A DNA stretch of 64,000 nt. It comes from Kappaphycus alvarezii (taxonomy: Eukaryota > Rhodophyta > Florideophyceae > Gigartinales > Solieriaceae). Positions 7,792-16,048 of this stretch are shown here, piece after piece. The translations under genes were made by a program, and so were the position numbers. Below the pieces are notes generated by a model. That model saw nothing but the letters and a program-made list of their open reading frames with translations, ran no database searches and was not told the origin of the DNA. The stretch spans positions 62,001 to 126,000 of the forward strand of contig NADL03000566.1 in NCBI GenBank assembly GCA_002205965.3, in the 5' to 3' direction. How positions within the stretch are numbered: position 1 is the first letter of the stretch; every line of letters starts with the position of its first letter.

Positions 7792-10215
7792 ATGAGTCCG
7801 ACTTTCCCCCGACCGGCTGGCCCGATTCCACTGCTTCCTCTGCGAAGCGGTGTCCTCTTTCCTGGCACGGTGATCACCCTTCCTGTAGGGCGGCCCCGAT
7901 CTGTCGCTTTGCTCGGCATCTTAAAGAAAGGCGACGTCATCGCCGTCGGCGTGCAGCGGGACTCCAAGATCGCCGACCCCGGGATCGCCGATCTCTTTGA
8001 AGTTGGCTCTTACGGTCGGGTCCATCGCATCGTCAAAGTGAGTCCGAAGCACTACCAGTTGATTCTCGAAGGTGGGCCGCGTTTACGTATCCAAGAAGTG
8101 ACGCGCCTTGAACCGTTTTGGCGGGCAGAAGTTGTTGAGCTCGATGAACAGCGGGGTGAGAGCCCCGAAGCTAGGGTGCGCTCCGAAGCGTTGGTTGAGA
8201 GTATCGGGGACGAAATCCAAGGCTTTGGTGACGCGGTAAGGCAGCATCTGAGGGATCCACGGGGTAATCCGAGCAAGGTCGCGGATGCGGTGGCTTCTGG
8301 ACTGTCATTGGCGAACGACCGTGAAATTGAAGTGTTGACGCTAACCGACGTCGTTGACCGCCTCAAGCGGGTGACGGAATTGGTTGGCGAGGCGCGAACT
8401 TTGGCTGATATGAAAACGCGCGTCGACCACGAGGTACGCAGTGAACTCAACAAGCATCAGCGCGAAGTGCTCCTTCGCTCTCAGCTCAGAGCGATCAAAA
8501 AGGAGCTCAATGAAGGCGCTGGGGGTGGAAATGACGTTGATGAATTGCGTGCTAAACTGGACGACGCATGCCTGCCTGAGGCGTCACGTAAGGTCGCCGA
8601 CCGGGAACTCAGTCGCCTGGAATCGCTTAATCCTGCGCAGGCCGAATACGGAGTGGCCTTGAACTATCTTGAGCTCGTCGCAAGTTTGCCTTGGGGTGAA
8701 CGAGCTGAGGTCAAGGAGGATATCGCGGCGGTCGAAAAGAAGCTCGACGAGGATCATCTCGGTCTTGAGGAGGTCAAGCAACGTATTCTTGAGCATCTTG
8801 CGGTGCGGAAAATGACCGGCAACAACAAGGGGGCGATTTTATGCTTCGTCGGTCCACCGGGAGTAGGCAAGACCTCGCTCGGTCAGTCCATAGCCGACGC
8901 TACAGGGCGGCCGTTCGTGCGCGTCGCTTTGGGTGGGGTGCGTGATGAAGCGGAGATCCGTGGGCACCGCCGAACCTACGTCGGAGCCCTCCCCGGGAGA
9001 ATTTTACATGGCATCAAGAAAGCGCAGGTCAAGAACCCGGTGCTCCTCCTCGATGAGATCGATAAACTGGGAAAGGGTTCGATGGGTTCGCCCGAAGCGG
9101 CGTTCCTTGAGGTCCTCGACCCGGAGCAAAATCACACGTTTCAAGACCACTATCTCGAGTTGCCTTTCGATCTCTCCGAGGTGCTCTTTTTGTGCACTGC
9201 AAATACGCTCGAAACATTGTCTCCGCCACTCAAGGACCGCCTCGAGATCGTTGAGCTTCAGGGCTATACTTTGGAAGAAAAACTTGAGATCGCGAAATCG
9301 CATCTTGTGCCGAGGCGGCTCGAAGACCACGGGCTCCATGAAGGCATGCTAACCTTTGCCGATGAGGCTCTACACGAGGTGATTCAGAGTTACACCCGCG
9401 AGGCGGGAGTTCGTCAGCTCAATCGTGAGATCACGCGGTTGTGCCGAATGGTGACGCTGAATATCGCCCGCCAACAGCTCGACAAAAAGGTGGTCAAACA
9501 GCGTCTTGAGGTCGAGGATGTCCGGTCTTATCTGGGCAAGGAAAAATTCTTCAACGATGTGGCCGAGCGAACCATGGTGCCCGGCGTTGCGACGGGATTG
9601 GCTTGGACTCCTGTGGGCGGAGACATCCTATTTGTCGAGGCTTCCAAAATGCCGGGCAAAGGGCGCTTTGAATTTACTGGGCAGCTGGGCGACGTCATGA
9701 AGGAGAGCGCACGAGCAGCGCTGACGTACATTCGCGCCAATGCGGACACCCTCGATGTTGATCCGGGTTTTCTCGAAAGCACCGATCTCCATATTCACGT
9801 GCCAGCCGGAGCGGTACCGAAGGACGGTCCCTCGGCAGGTGTGACCATGTTCACAGCGTTGACCTCCCTTCTCACCGGGCGGAAGGTGCGAAGCGATACA
9901 GCAATGAGTGGCGAGACAACGTTGCGAGGTCGGGTGCTCCCGGTAGGAGGAGTTAAGGCGAAGATTTTAGCCGCTCATCGTGCCGGTTTGAATCGATTGA
10001 TCCTGCCGAAAAAAAACGAACGGGATCTCGATGAAGTTCCCGGAGAGATTCAAGAACGCATGACCTTCGTATTTGCCGAGGATATGGCGGAGGTTTTGAC
10101 CGCTGCGTTCGACGAGATCGGTGAAGTGCGTCAAGTCGGTCGTTCTTGCGGCGATGTTGACCTCGTAGAGAACCGATTGGTGTCAGACTCGCTGTCGGTG
10201 TTGGCGACCAGCTAA
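7792..10215 (+). CDS. lon: ATP-dependent protease Lon
   Basis: An 807-residue cytoplasmic AAA+ protease that degrades misfolded and some regulatory proteins. The N-terminal substrate-binding domain begins with [15 protein letters not shown]. The AAA+ module has Walker A GPPGVGKT near residue 354 and Walker B LLLDEIDK. The C-terminal protease domain has the catalytic serine S681 in KDGPSAG and the catalytic lysine K722 in GGVKAK. Length is typical of bacterial Lon. The ATG follows GAGGAG by 6 bases, part of which lies in a hairpin. Divergent from ccoNO; its last bases overlap the end of the convergent pyruvate kinase gene by 4 bp. Confidence 0.97.
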   Translation: MSPTFPRPAGPIPLLPLRSGVLFPGTVITLPVGRPRSVALLGILKKGDVIAVGVQRDSKIADPGIADLFEVGSYGRVHRIVKVSPKHYQLILEGGPRLRIQEVTRLEPFWRAEVVELDEQRGESPEARVRSEALVESIGDEIQGFGDAVRQHLRDPRGNPSKVADAVASGLSLANDREIEVLTLTDVVDRLKRVTELVGEARTLADMKTRVDHEVRSELNKHQREVLLRSQLRAIKKELNEGAGGGNDVDELRAKLDDACLPEASRKVADRELSRLESLNPAQAEYGVALNYLELVASLPWGERAEVKEDIAAVEKKLDEDHLGLEEVKQRILEHLAVRKMTGNNKGAILCFVGPPGVGKTSLGQSIADATGRPFVRVALGGVRDEAEIRGHRRTYVGALPGRILHGIKKAQVKNPVLLLDEIDKLGKGSMGSPEAAFLEVLDPEQNHTFQDHYLELPFDLSEVLFLCTANTLETLSPPLKDRLEIVELQGYTLEEKLEIAKSHLVPRRLEDHGLHEGMLTFADEALHEVIQSYTREAGVRQLNREITRLCRMVTLNIARQQLDKKVVKQRLEVEDVRSYLGKEKFFNDVAERTMVPGVATGLAWTPVGGDILFVEASKMPGKGRFEFTGQLGDVMKESARAALTYIRANADTLDVDPGFLESTDLHIHVPAGAVPKDGPSAGVTMFTALTSLLTGRKVRSDTAMSGETTLRGRVLPVGGVKAKILAAHRAGLNRLILPKKNERDLDEVPGEIQERMTFVFAEDMAEVLTAAFDEIGEVRQVGRSCGDVDLVENRLVSDSLSVLATS

Positions 10216-11672
10216 ATGCTATCGATTTTCGCAAGGTTACCGACATGGTGGATCATGACCATGTTGGTGGGTCCTAGACGGTTGGTGGCTGGAGTGCCCA
10301 TAAGAACCACGAGTCGATCCCCTTTTTGAGCCAGATTGTCCATGAGTAGAGCGGCGTCGAGCTCGCGTAGAACACGGTCGGTACTCCCGGCTTGATTGAC
10401 GTCATAGGGGTCGACGCCCCAAACCATCGAGAGGATGTTTCGCGTTGCGGGTTTCGGCGTGAAAGCGAATATAGGGGTTTTGGGGCGGCGCTGGGAGGCT
10501 AAAATAGCGGTTCGGCCACTCTGTGTCATTGTAATAATGGCGTTTGAGCGCAGAGTTCCGGCGATCTTGGCCGCCGCATCGACGACGGCTTGAGAAGTGG
10601 TGTCGATACCTGTCTGGCCCTGTTGGAGCTTGGTTTCCGGAGCGCCTCGTTCGGTAGCGACGATGATACGCTCCATCATGGCTACGCTCTCCATAGGGTA
10701 GTCACCGATGGCCGTTTCTTGGGATAGCATCACTGCGTCGGTGCCGTCGATGACTGCGTTGGCGACATCACTCGCTTCGGCGCGTGTTGGTCGCGGTTCT
10801 TTGGTCATGCTCTGAAGCATTTGCGTCGCGGTGATCACCGGGCGACCGAGCTGTATGGCGGTACGAATGATCCGTTTCTGAGCGAGAGGGACTTCCTCTG
10901 GAGGGAGTTCAACCCCGAGATCGCCACGGGCTACCATCACTCCCCATGATACGCTGAGGATATCGTGAAGACATTCAAGGGCTTGAGGTTTTTCGATCTT
11001 GGCGATCACCGGTGTTGTTGCCCCGGCTCCTTGGATGAGGCCTTTGAGCTCTAGGATATCCTCCGGCCGCCGGACAAACGACATTGCGAATACGTCGACA
11101 CCTTGCTCGATGGCGAAACACGCGTCGCGCCGGTCCTTATCCGTGACGGCAGGCGCACTCACCGTGCTCGCAGGGAGGTTGATACCTTTGCGCGAGGCGA
11201 TAATCCCATCGTTTCGAATGACGGCCTTCACACTCTCGTTTTCGACGTCTACAACCTCAGTCGCGATGAGACCGTCTTCGATCAGAAGGGGGTGGCCAAT
11301 GCGCACGTCTTGGTCAAGGCGGGGGTAGTCCACCGGTACTTCGTTCCCTCTGGCCGATCGTCGAATGGCAAAGGTGATCTCATCGCCTCTTTGAACTCGT
11401 CGCGTATTCCCCTCGATATTCCCAACCCTGATTTTTGGTCCTTGGAGATCAAAGAGGATCCCCACTGGCCGCTGCAACTCAGCCGCGACCTCGCGAACCT
11501 GCTGGATCGCGAGGCGATGAGTTTCGTGATCCCCATGAGAGCCATTGATGCGAACCATGTTGACACCTGCATCGAGGATCGCGCGGATTTTCTCGAGACC
11601 CGAGCTTGCTGGTCCGAGGGTTGCGACAATTTTTGTTCGGCGCCGCGGTGCAAAGCGAGCGTGTTTGACCAT
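10212..11672 (-). CDS. pyk: Pyruvate kinase
   Basis: Catalyses the last step of glycolysis, phosphoenolpyruvate plus ADP to pyruvate plus ATP. The N-terminus has RRTKIVATLGPAS, followed by VNMVRINGSHG, where families usually have NFSHG and this protein has NGSHG. The substrate and metal region contains VIAKIEKPQA and MVARGDLGVELP, then the ATQMLQSM stretch. A C-terminal regulatory domain follows, for 486 residues in all. Two starts are possible: GTG at 11699 (nine residues longer) and ATG at 11672. I prefer the ATG because it gives the usual short lead into RRTKI, though neither has a clear ribosome-binding site. The stop overlaps the convergent lon stop by 4 bp. Confidence 0.95.
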   Translation of the reverse strand: MVKHARFAPRRRTKIVATLGPASSGLEKIRAILDAGVNMVRINGSHGDHETHRLAIQQVREVAAELQRPVGILFDLQGPKIRVGNIEGNTRRVQRGDEITFAIRRSARGNEVPVDYPRLDQDVRIGHPLLIEDGLIATEVVDVENESVKAVIRNDGIIASRKGINLPASTVSAPAVTDKDRRDACFAIEQGVDVFAMSFVRRPEDILELKGLIQGAGATTPVIAKIEKPQALECLHDILSVSWGVMVARGDLGVELPPEEVPLAQKRIIRTAIQLGRPVITATQMLQSMTKEPRPTRAEASDVANAVIDGTDAVMLSQETAIGDYPMESVAMMERIIVATERGAPETKLQQGQTGIDTTSQAVVDAAAKIAGTLRSNAIITMTQSGRTAILASQRRPKTPIFAFTPKPATRNILSMVWGVDPYDVNQAGSTDRVLRELDAALLMDNLAQKGDRLVVLMGTPATNRLGPTNMVMIHHVGNLAKIDSI

Positions 11673-11771
11673 GGCTCGGATTGTTATCGTGAACTCCACT
11701 CGTGTCGAGTGGTGCAGTGCCTTTTCGTGCTCGGAGAACGCGTATCAGGAGCCTGGATGGTGTCGGGTGCT

Positions 11772-12326
11772 TTACCGTGGCTGCCAGGCTCGGGGTAATA
11801 CTCGGAAGATTCGTCTCCAGCCGCGTTCGATGGTCTCCTCGGAACGCCTGACGGTCATATCCGCGGCCAATCCACATAGAACGCCAAAGAGCGCACCAGC
11901 GATAACATCCAAGGGATAGTGCTTGCCGAGATAGACACGCGAGATGCCGGTGACGGCGGCTATAGAAAAAAACAACGGCGCCAGGCGTGGATAGCTCCGG
12001 GCGAAGAGCATCGCTTGGGCGAAGAGATTCGACGCGTGGGACGAGGGGAAGCCGGGATCAGGATTGTGAGGCCGGGGTCTATCGAAGAAAGGTTTGAGTA
12101 TCTGAGAACTGCCTTGGTCCGTGACGATCACCAAGACTACGGCGACAACCGCGAGGGCTCGACCCCGCGCTCCTCCTCGCCAGATGAGCCAGATCATGAC
12201 CGCCAACAGGACCGGGACGAAATAGCTCAGCGTAGAGAGCACGTGCATCGGAAAATCGAAAACACCGCCAGCTCCGCTTTCAATCAGTTGCTGAATCCGT
12301 CTATCCCACGCCATCAGGACGTCCAC
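11772..12326 (-). CDS. PAP2-family membrane phosphatase
   Basis: A 184-residue membrane phosphatase of the PAP2 superfamily, which includes undecaprenyl-diphosphate phosphatases and lipid phosphatases. The three-part active site is visible: KPFFDRPRP, PSSH and SRVYLGKHYPLD. About five membrane segments are present. The frame is open much further upstream, but GTG at 12326 is preceded by GGAGGAG at 7 bases, and the longer frame would run antisense through the neighbouring carboxylase gene, so the GTG is the start. Whether the substrate is undecaprenyl pyrophosphate or another lipid phosphate cannot be told from sequence. Confidence 0.88.
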   Translation of the reverse strand: MDVLMAWDRRIQQLIESGAGGVFDFPMHVLSTLSYFVPVLLAVMIWLIWRGGARGRALAVVAVVLVIVTDQGSSQILKPFFDRPRPHNPDPGFPSSHASNLFAQAMLFARSYPRLAPLFFSIAAVTGISRVYLGKHYPLDVIAGALFGVLCGLAADMTVRRSEETIERGWRRIFRVLPRAWQPR

Positions 12327-12389
12327 GCCGGTTCTCCTCCGGTAGAGTTTGTGTCGATACCGCAGGGAGGTTAAAAGCTGAAAAATGCT

Positions 12390-13913
12390 ATGATCACCCG
12401 CGAATCCGACCTGTCCGAATTGAATTTGCTGGCTGAAAATGCTGGCACCGGCAAGACTATTCGACATCATCGTCACGACGGCTCCCTCACCGCACGCGAA
12501 CGCATCGATCTCGTCTTTGATCCCGGTAGTTTTATCGAGATCGAGAAATTCCGGAGCTCGTCGGGAGAAGGTTCTCTCGGCGATAGCGTGGTCGTCGGCT
12601 ACGGACTCGTTGATGGGCGTCAGGTTTTCGTCTTTGCCGACGAATACACTGTACATCGTGGCACCGTTTCGGAGGTCCACGCCCGCAAAGTCTGCCGTGT
12701 CCTAGAACTCGCTATGACAACAGGCGCGCCAGTGATTGGCTTGATAGACTCGGAAGGGCCGCGTATCGAAGATGGTATTCGAACCCTGGCCCATGCTTCA
12801 GACGTCGCCGTTAGGGTGACGAAGGCCTCGGGGGTCATGCCGATGGTTGCCTGCGTTATGGGGCCGGCGGTCGCGAGCAGTGCCTACTTCGCGGCTCTCG
12901 CTGACATCGTCATTATGACAGAAAGAACGTCGTACCTAACTCTGAGTGACCCTGAACTGACGGAGTTGGTTACCCGTGAGCAACTGAATGGCCAATCTCT
13001 GGGTGGGGCCTCGGTGCACTCAATGGAAACGGGCGTTGCCCACCGCGTTGCTACAAATGACCAGGAGGCACTCGGTATTGCTCGCGAGATCCTGCGTTAC
13101 TTGCCGTCGAATAACGCGGAGGATCCGCATCGAGGCGCTGTCAACGATGACCCGGGCAGACGCTCGTCGCGGATCGGCGAGATCATCCCGGCGGATCTGG
13201 CCAAGCCGTACGATGTGCTCCAGGTTTTGGAGGAAGTTGTTGACGATGGCGTTCTGGTTGAGCTGGGAGACCGATTTGCGCCCAATGTCGTTGTTGCATT
13301 GGCCCGCATCGCCGGGCGTGCCGTGGGTTTGGTTGCCAATCAACCCAACCATTTGGCGGGTGTTCTTGACGATAAAGCTCTTCGGAAGGCAGCTCGTTTT
13401 GTTCGTACCTGTGATTGTTTCAATCTGCCACTCATTACATTTGTGGACGTGCCCGGGTTCTTTCCTGGAGCGACGCAGGAACATCGTGGGATTATCCGTT
13501 CAGCCGCAAAGATGCTCTACGCTTATGCCGAGGCAACAGTTCCCAAGATCACGTTGGTGACACGTAAAGGCTACGGTGCGGCATACATGGCGATGGGTAC
13601 CAAGCAGCTTCGAGGGGATTTCACGTTTGCGTTTCCGACCGCGGAGATCGCCGTGTTGGATCCGCACTCGGTGGTTCATATGCTCCACGGTGATGACATC
13701 GACGCCGCTGCCGACAAGGGTGCTCGGCATGGGGAGCTGACGGCCGAGTATCGCCGCAATGTCGCTCATTCTTACGCTGCGGCTCAGCTCGGTTTTGTCG
13801 ACGAAGTTATCCCGCCGGATATTGCAAGGCCTCGTGTCGTACGGGCTCTCGAGATGATCCACAACAAGCGACAGGGGAATCCACCGCGTAAACATGGGAA
13901 CATTCCGCTCTGA
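12390..13913 (+). CDS. pccB: Acyl-CoA carboxylase carboxyltransferase subunit (propionyl-CoA carboxylase beta type)
   Basis: A 507-residue carboxyltransferase that moves CO2 from carboxybiotin to an acyl-CoA, probably propionyl-CoA or acetyl-CoA. The order of conserved blocks is that of PccB/AccD5-like proteins: LTARERIDLVFDPGSFIE at the N-terminus, the first acyl-CoA binding half, then LITFVDVPGFFPGATQEHRG and GYGAAYMAMG in the C-terminal half. It is followed by biotin carboxylase and biotin carrier genes on the same strand, giving a full three-subunit enzyme. Family members separate poorly by substrate; cobalamin genes nearby make propionyl-CoA attractive, but that is inference. The ATG at 12390 has only a weak ribosome-binding site. 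Confidence 0.9.
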   Translation: MITRESDLSELNLLAENAGTGKTIRHHRHDGSLTARERIDLVFDPGSFIEIEKFRSSSGEGSLGDSVVVGYGLVDGRQVFVFADEYTVHRGTVSEVHARKVCRVLELAMTTGAPVIGLIDSEGPRIEDGIRTLAHASDVAVRVTKASGVMPMVACVMGPAVASSAYFAALADIVIMTERTSYLTLSDPELTELVTREQLNGQSLGGASVHSMETGVAHRVATNDQEALGIAREILRYLPSNNAEDPHRGAVNDDPGRRSSRIGEIIPADLAKPYDVLQVLEEVVDDGVLVELGDRFAPNVVVALARIAGRAVGLVANQPNHLAGVLDDKALRKAARFVRTCDCFNLPLITFVDVPGFFPGATQEHRGIIRSAAKMLYAYAEATVPKITLVTRKGYGAAYMAMGTKQLRGDFTFAFPTAEIAVLDPHSVVHMLHGDDIDAAADKGARHGELTAEYRRNVAHSYAAAQLGFVDEVIPPDIARPRVVRALEMIHNKRQGNPPRKHGNIPL

Positions 13914-14013
13914 CTGATGGAACGCTTCACCCGATGACGTGAAGCTCCGCATTGCGTCGATACATGAGTCTGGCTGATGACCAAGCGGGCTGACCGCGCA
14001 AAGGGGGACAAAG

Positions 14014-15519
14014 ATGGGCTTTTCGAAAGTGTTGATCGCGAATCGTGGGGAGATCGCGGTTAGGATCGCTCGGACACTTCGTGACATGGGGATCGCGCCC
14101 GTTGCGGTTTATTCCGATGCTGATCGTATGGCACCGCACGTGCGGAGCGCACAGTTCGCTTATCGTGTAGGTCCTCCGGCTGCGACGGAGAGCTATCTGC
14201 GGATCGACGAGATCTTGCGTGTGGCCGAGGAAGCGGGGGTCGATGCGATTCATCCGGGCTATGGTTTTTTGTCCGAGAATGCCGAGTTTGCCGATGAGGT
14301 AGAAGCTCGTGGCTTCGTTTTTATCGGCCCGAAAGCCCATGCGATCCGCTTGATGGGTTCGAAGACGGCGGCGATAGACGCGATGCGAAAGGCATCGGTC
14401 CCCACGGTACCGGGAAGCGATGGTGCGGTTGAGGACGAGAAGATCGCTCTCGAGGTTGCCGAGCGTATTGGCTATCCAGTGATGGTCAAAGCATCTGCAG
14501 GGGGCGGTGGCAAAGGTATGCGCATGGTGAGTCATGCCCAACAGCTGCCCAGCTCTTTTCGCCAGGCACGTTCTGAGGCGCTAAACGCCTTCGGTGACGG
14601 CACTGTTTACGTTGAGAAAGTGATTGTCGAGCCGAAACATATTGAGATTCAGGTGCTTTCTGGGCCTGACCACAAAACAGTCTGGTTGGGCGAGCGAGAA
14701 TGCTCCATGCAGCGTCGCCACCAAAAGGTTATTGAGGAAACTCCTTCGCCGCTGTTGAACGAGGAAACTCGCGTTCGCATGGGGGAAGTGGCGTGCCGTG
14801 CAGCCGAAGCCGTGAACTATGTCGGGGTTGGAACCGTCGAGTTTATCGCCGATGCCGAGCAAAATTTCTACTTCCTCGAAATGAATACGCGTCTGCAAGT
14901 TGAGCACCCGGTAACCGAGCTCTGCACGGGTCTCGATCTCGTGGAAGAGCAGATCCGAGTGGCTCAGGGTGAGAAGTTGCGCTTCGCTCAAGACGATATT
15001 GAGCGTCGAGGTCACTCGATCGAGATTCGGATTTACGCGGAAGATCCGGAACGCGATTTTATGCCTTCACCGGGAAAGATCGAAGCTCTCGTGCTTCCTA
15101 ACGGTCCTGGGGTGAGAGTCGATACCGGTGTAAGTCCGGGTTATGAGGTGCCGCGCTTTTACGACCCGATGGTGGCTAAGTTGGTGACTTGGGGTCGGGA
15201 TCGCGAACAAGCAAGGCATCGGATGATTCGAGCCCTCGACGAAACCGCGTTCAAAGGAATCGTGACCAACACGACCTTCTTAAGACATCTATTGTCGTCC
15301 GATGTGTTCATTGATGGAACTTACCACACGGGCTCCATCGCAGAGTTAATGGCCACGAATATGATGCAGGTGGATGGCAGTCTGATCGATGTCGCAGTCG
15401 CCGCAGCTGTGATCAATACGTATCGGCGTGATACACGTGCAGCGCGTACGATGGCGATCGGTCAAGGTCGCTCTGGTGCCGCCTGGCGCACCGCCGGTTT
15501 TCGCTTTGGAGGCGGTTGA
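14014..15519 (+). CDS. Biotin carboxylase subunit of acyl-CoA carboxylase
   Basis: A 501-residue ATP-grasp enzyme that carboxylates biotin on the carrier subunit using ATP and bicarbonate. The N-terminus KVLIANRGEIAVRIARTLRD is the family signature. The glycine-rich ATP loop GGGGKGM is at residues 163-169, and the active site stretch EMNTRLQVEHPVTE is present. It is about 50 residues longer than E. coli AccC, as often seen in acyl-CoA carboxylase alpha subunits, but lacks a fused carrier domain. A strong ribosome-binding site (GGGGGA) precedes the ATG. Its stop overlaps the carrier gene start as TGATG, so the two are probably made in fixed ratio. Confidence 0.94.
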   Translation: MGFSKVLIANRGEIAVRIARTLRDMGIAPVAVYSDADRMAPHVRSAQFAYRVGPPAATESYLRIDEILRVAEEAGVDAIHPGYGFLSENAEFADEVEARGFVFIGPKAHAIRLMGSKTAAIDAMRKASVPTVPGSDGAVEDEKIALEVAERIGYPVMVKASAGGGGKGMRMVSHAQQLPSSFRQARSEALNAFGDGTVYVEKVIVEPKHIEIQVLSGPDHKTVWLGERECSMQRRHQKVIEETPSPLLNEETRVRMGEVACRAAEAVNYVGVGTVEFIADAEQNFYFLEMNTRLQVEHPVTELCTGLDLVEEQIRVAQGEKLRFAQDDIERRGHSIEIRIYAEDPERDFMPSPGKIEALVLPNGPGVRVDTGVSPGYEVPRFYDPMVAKLVTWGRDREQARHRMIRALDETAFKGIVTNTTFLRHLLSSDVFIDGTYHTGSIAELMATNMMQVDGSLIDVAVAAAVINTYRRDTRAARTMAIGQGRSGAAWRTAGFRFGGG

Positions 15520-16028
15520 TGCATTACGTGGCGTTTGTCGAGGGGCGCGAAAAGCAAGTCGAAATTGTTGAAGTTGCGCCGGATCGCTATCAGATCACGA
15601 TCGATGACCGTGTGATGGCCGTTGATGCACGTCATACCGACGAAACATCGGCTTCGCTGCTGGTGGATCATGAGGCCTTCAGCATCGAGAGTGACCGCGT
15701 TAGCGCACACCGCGAAAATCTCAAGGTTCGAGGCGAAGTGGTTTCGGTTGAAGTCCTAGACCTTCGTACCGTCCAATTACGCCGGGCTCAAGAGACGGCC
15801 GCCGCCGCCGGGGGAGCCGCTCAGATCATATCGCCTATGCCTGGCAAAGTCATCGCGGTTCTGGTCAAGGAGGGGGCGGAGGTTCAGGAAGGCCAAGGAG
15901 TCGTGGTCATCGAGGCGATGAAAATGGAAAATGAGCTTGTCGCTCCGAAAAGTGGGGTGATGAAATCCTTGACGGTTGCCGAAGGCGATGCGGTTGATGG
16001 CGGCATGCTGCTCGGTGTGGTGGAGTGA
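15519..16028 (+). CDS. Biotin carboxyl carrier protein of acyl-CoA carboxylase
   Basis: A 169-residue protein ending in a biotinyl domain with the motif EAMKMEN; K135 is the biotin attachment site. A short AAAAGG hinge precedes the domain (about residues 89-95). The N-terminal 85 residues resemble the biotin carboxylase-carrier linker domain found in acyl-CoA carboxylase alpha chains, so carboxylase and carrier look like a split form of a fused alpha subunit. A TTG one codon earlier is possible, but ATG at 15519 overlapping the upstream stop is the likelier start. Confidence 0.93.
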   Translation: MHYVAFVEGREKQVEIVEVAPDRYQITIDDRVMAVDARHTDETSASLLVDHEAFSIESDRVSAHRENLKVRGEVVSVEVLDLRTVQLRRAQETAAAAGGAAQIISPMPGKVIAVLVKEGAEVQEGQGVVVIEAMKMENELVAPKSGVMKSLTVAEGDAVDGGMLLGVVE

Positions 16029-16048
16029 GATCCGCACCAGCGTCGCGA

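Noticed and set aside
12327-12680. N-terminal extension of the PAP2 phosphatase to 302 residues
   Set aside because: The extension runs antisense through pccB; GGAGGAG before the GTG at 12326 fixes the real start.
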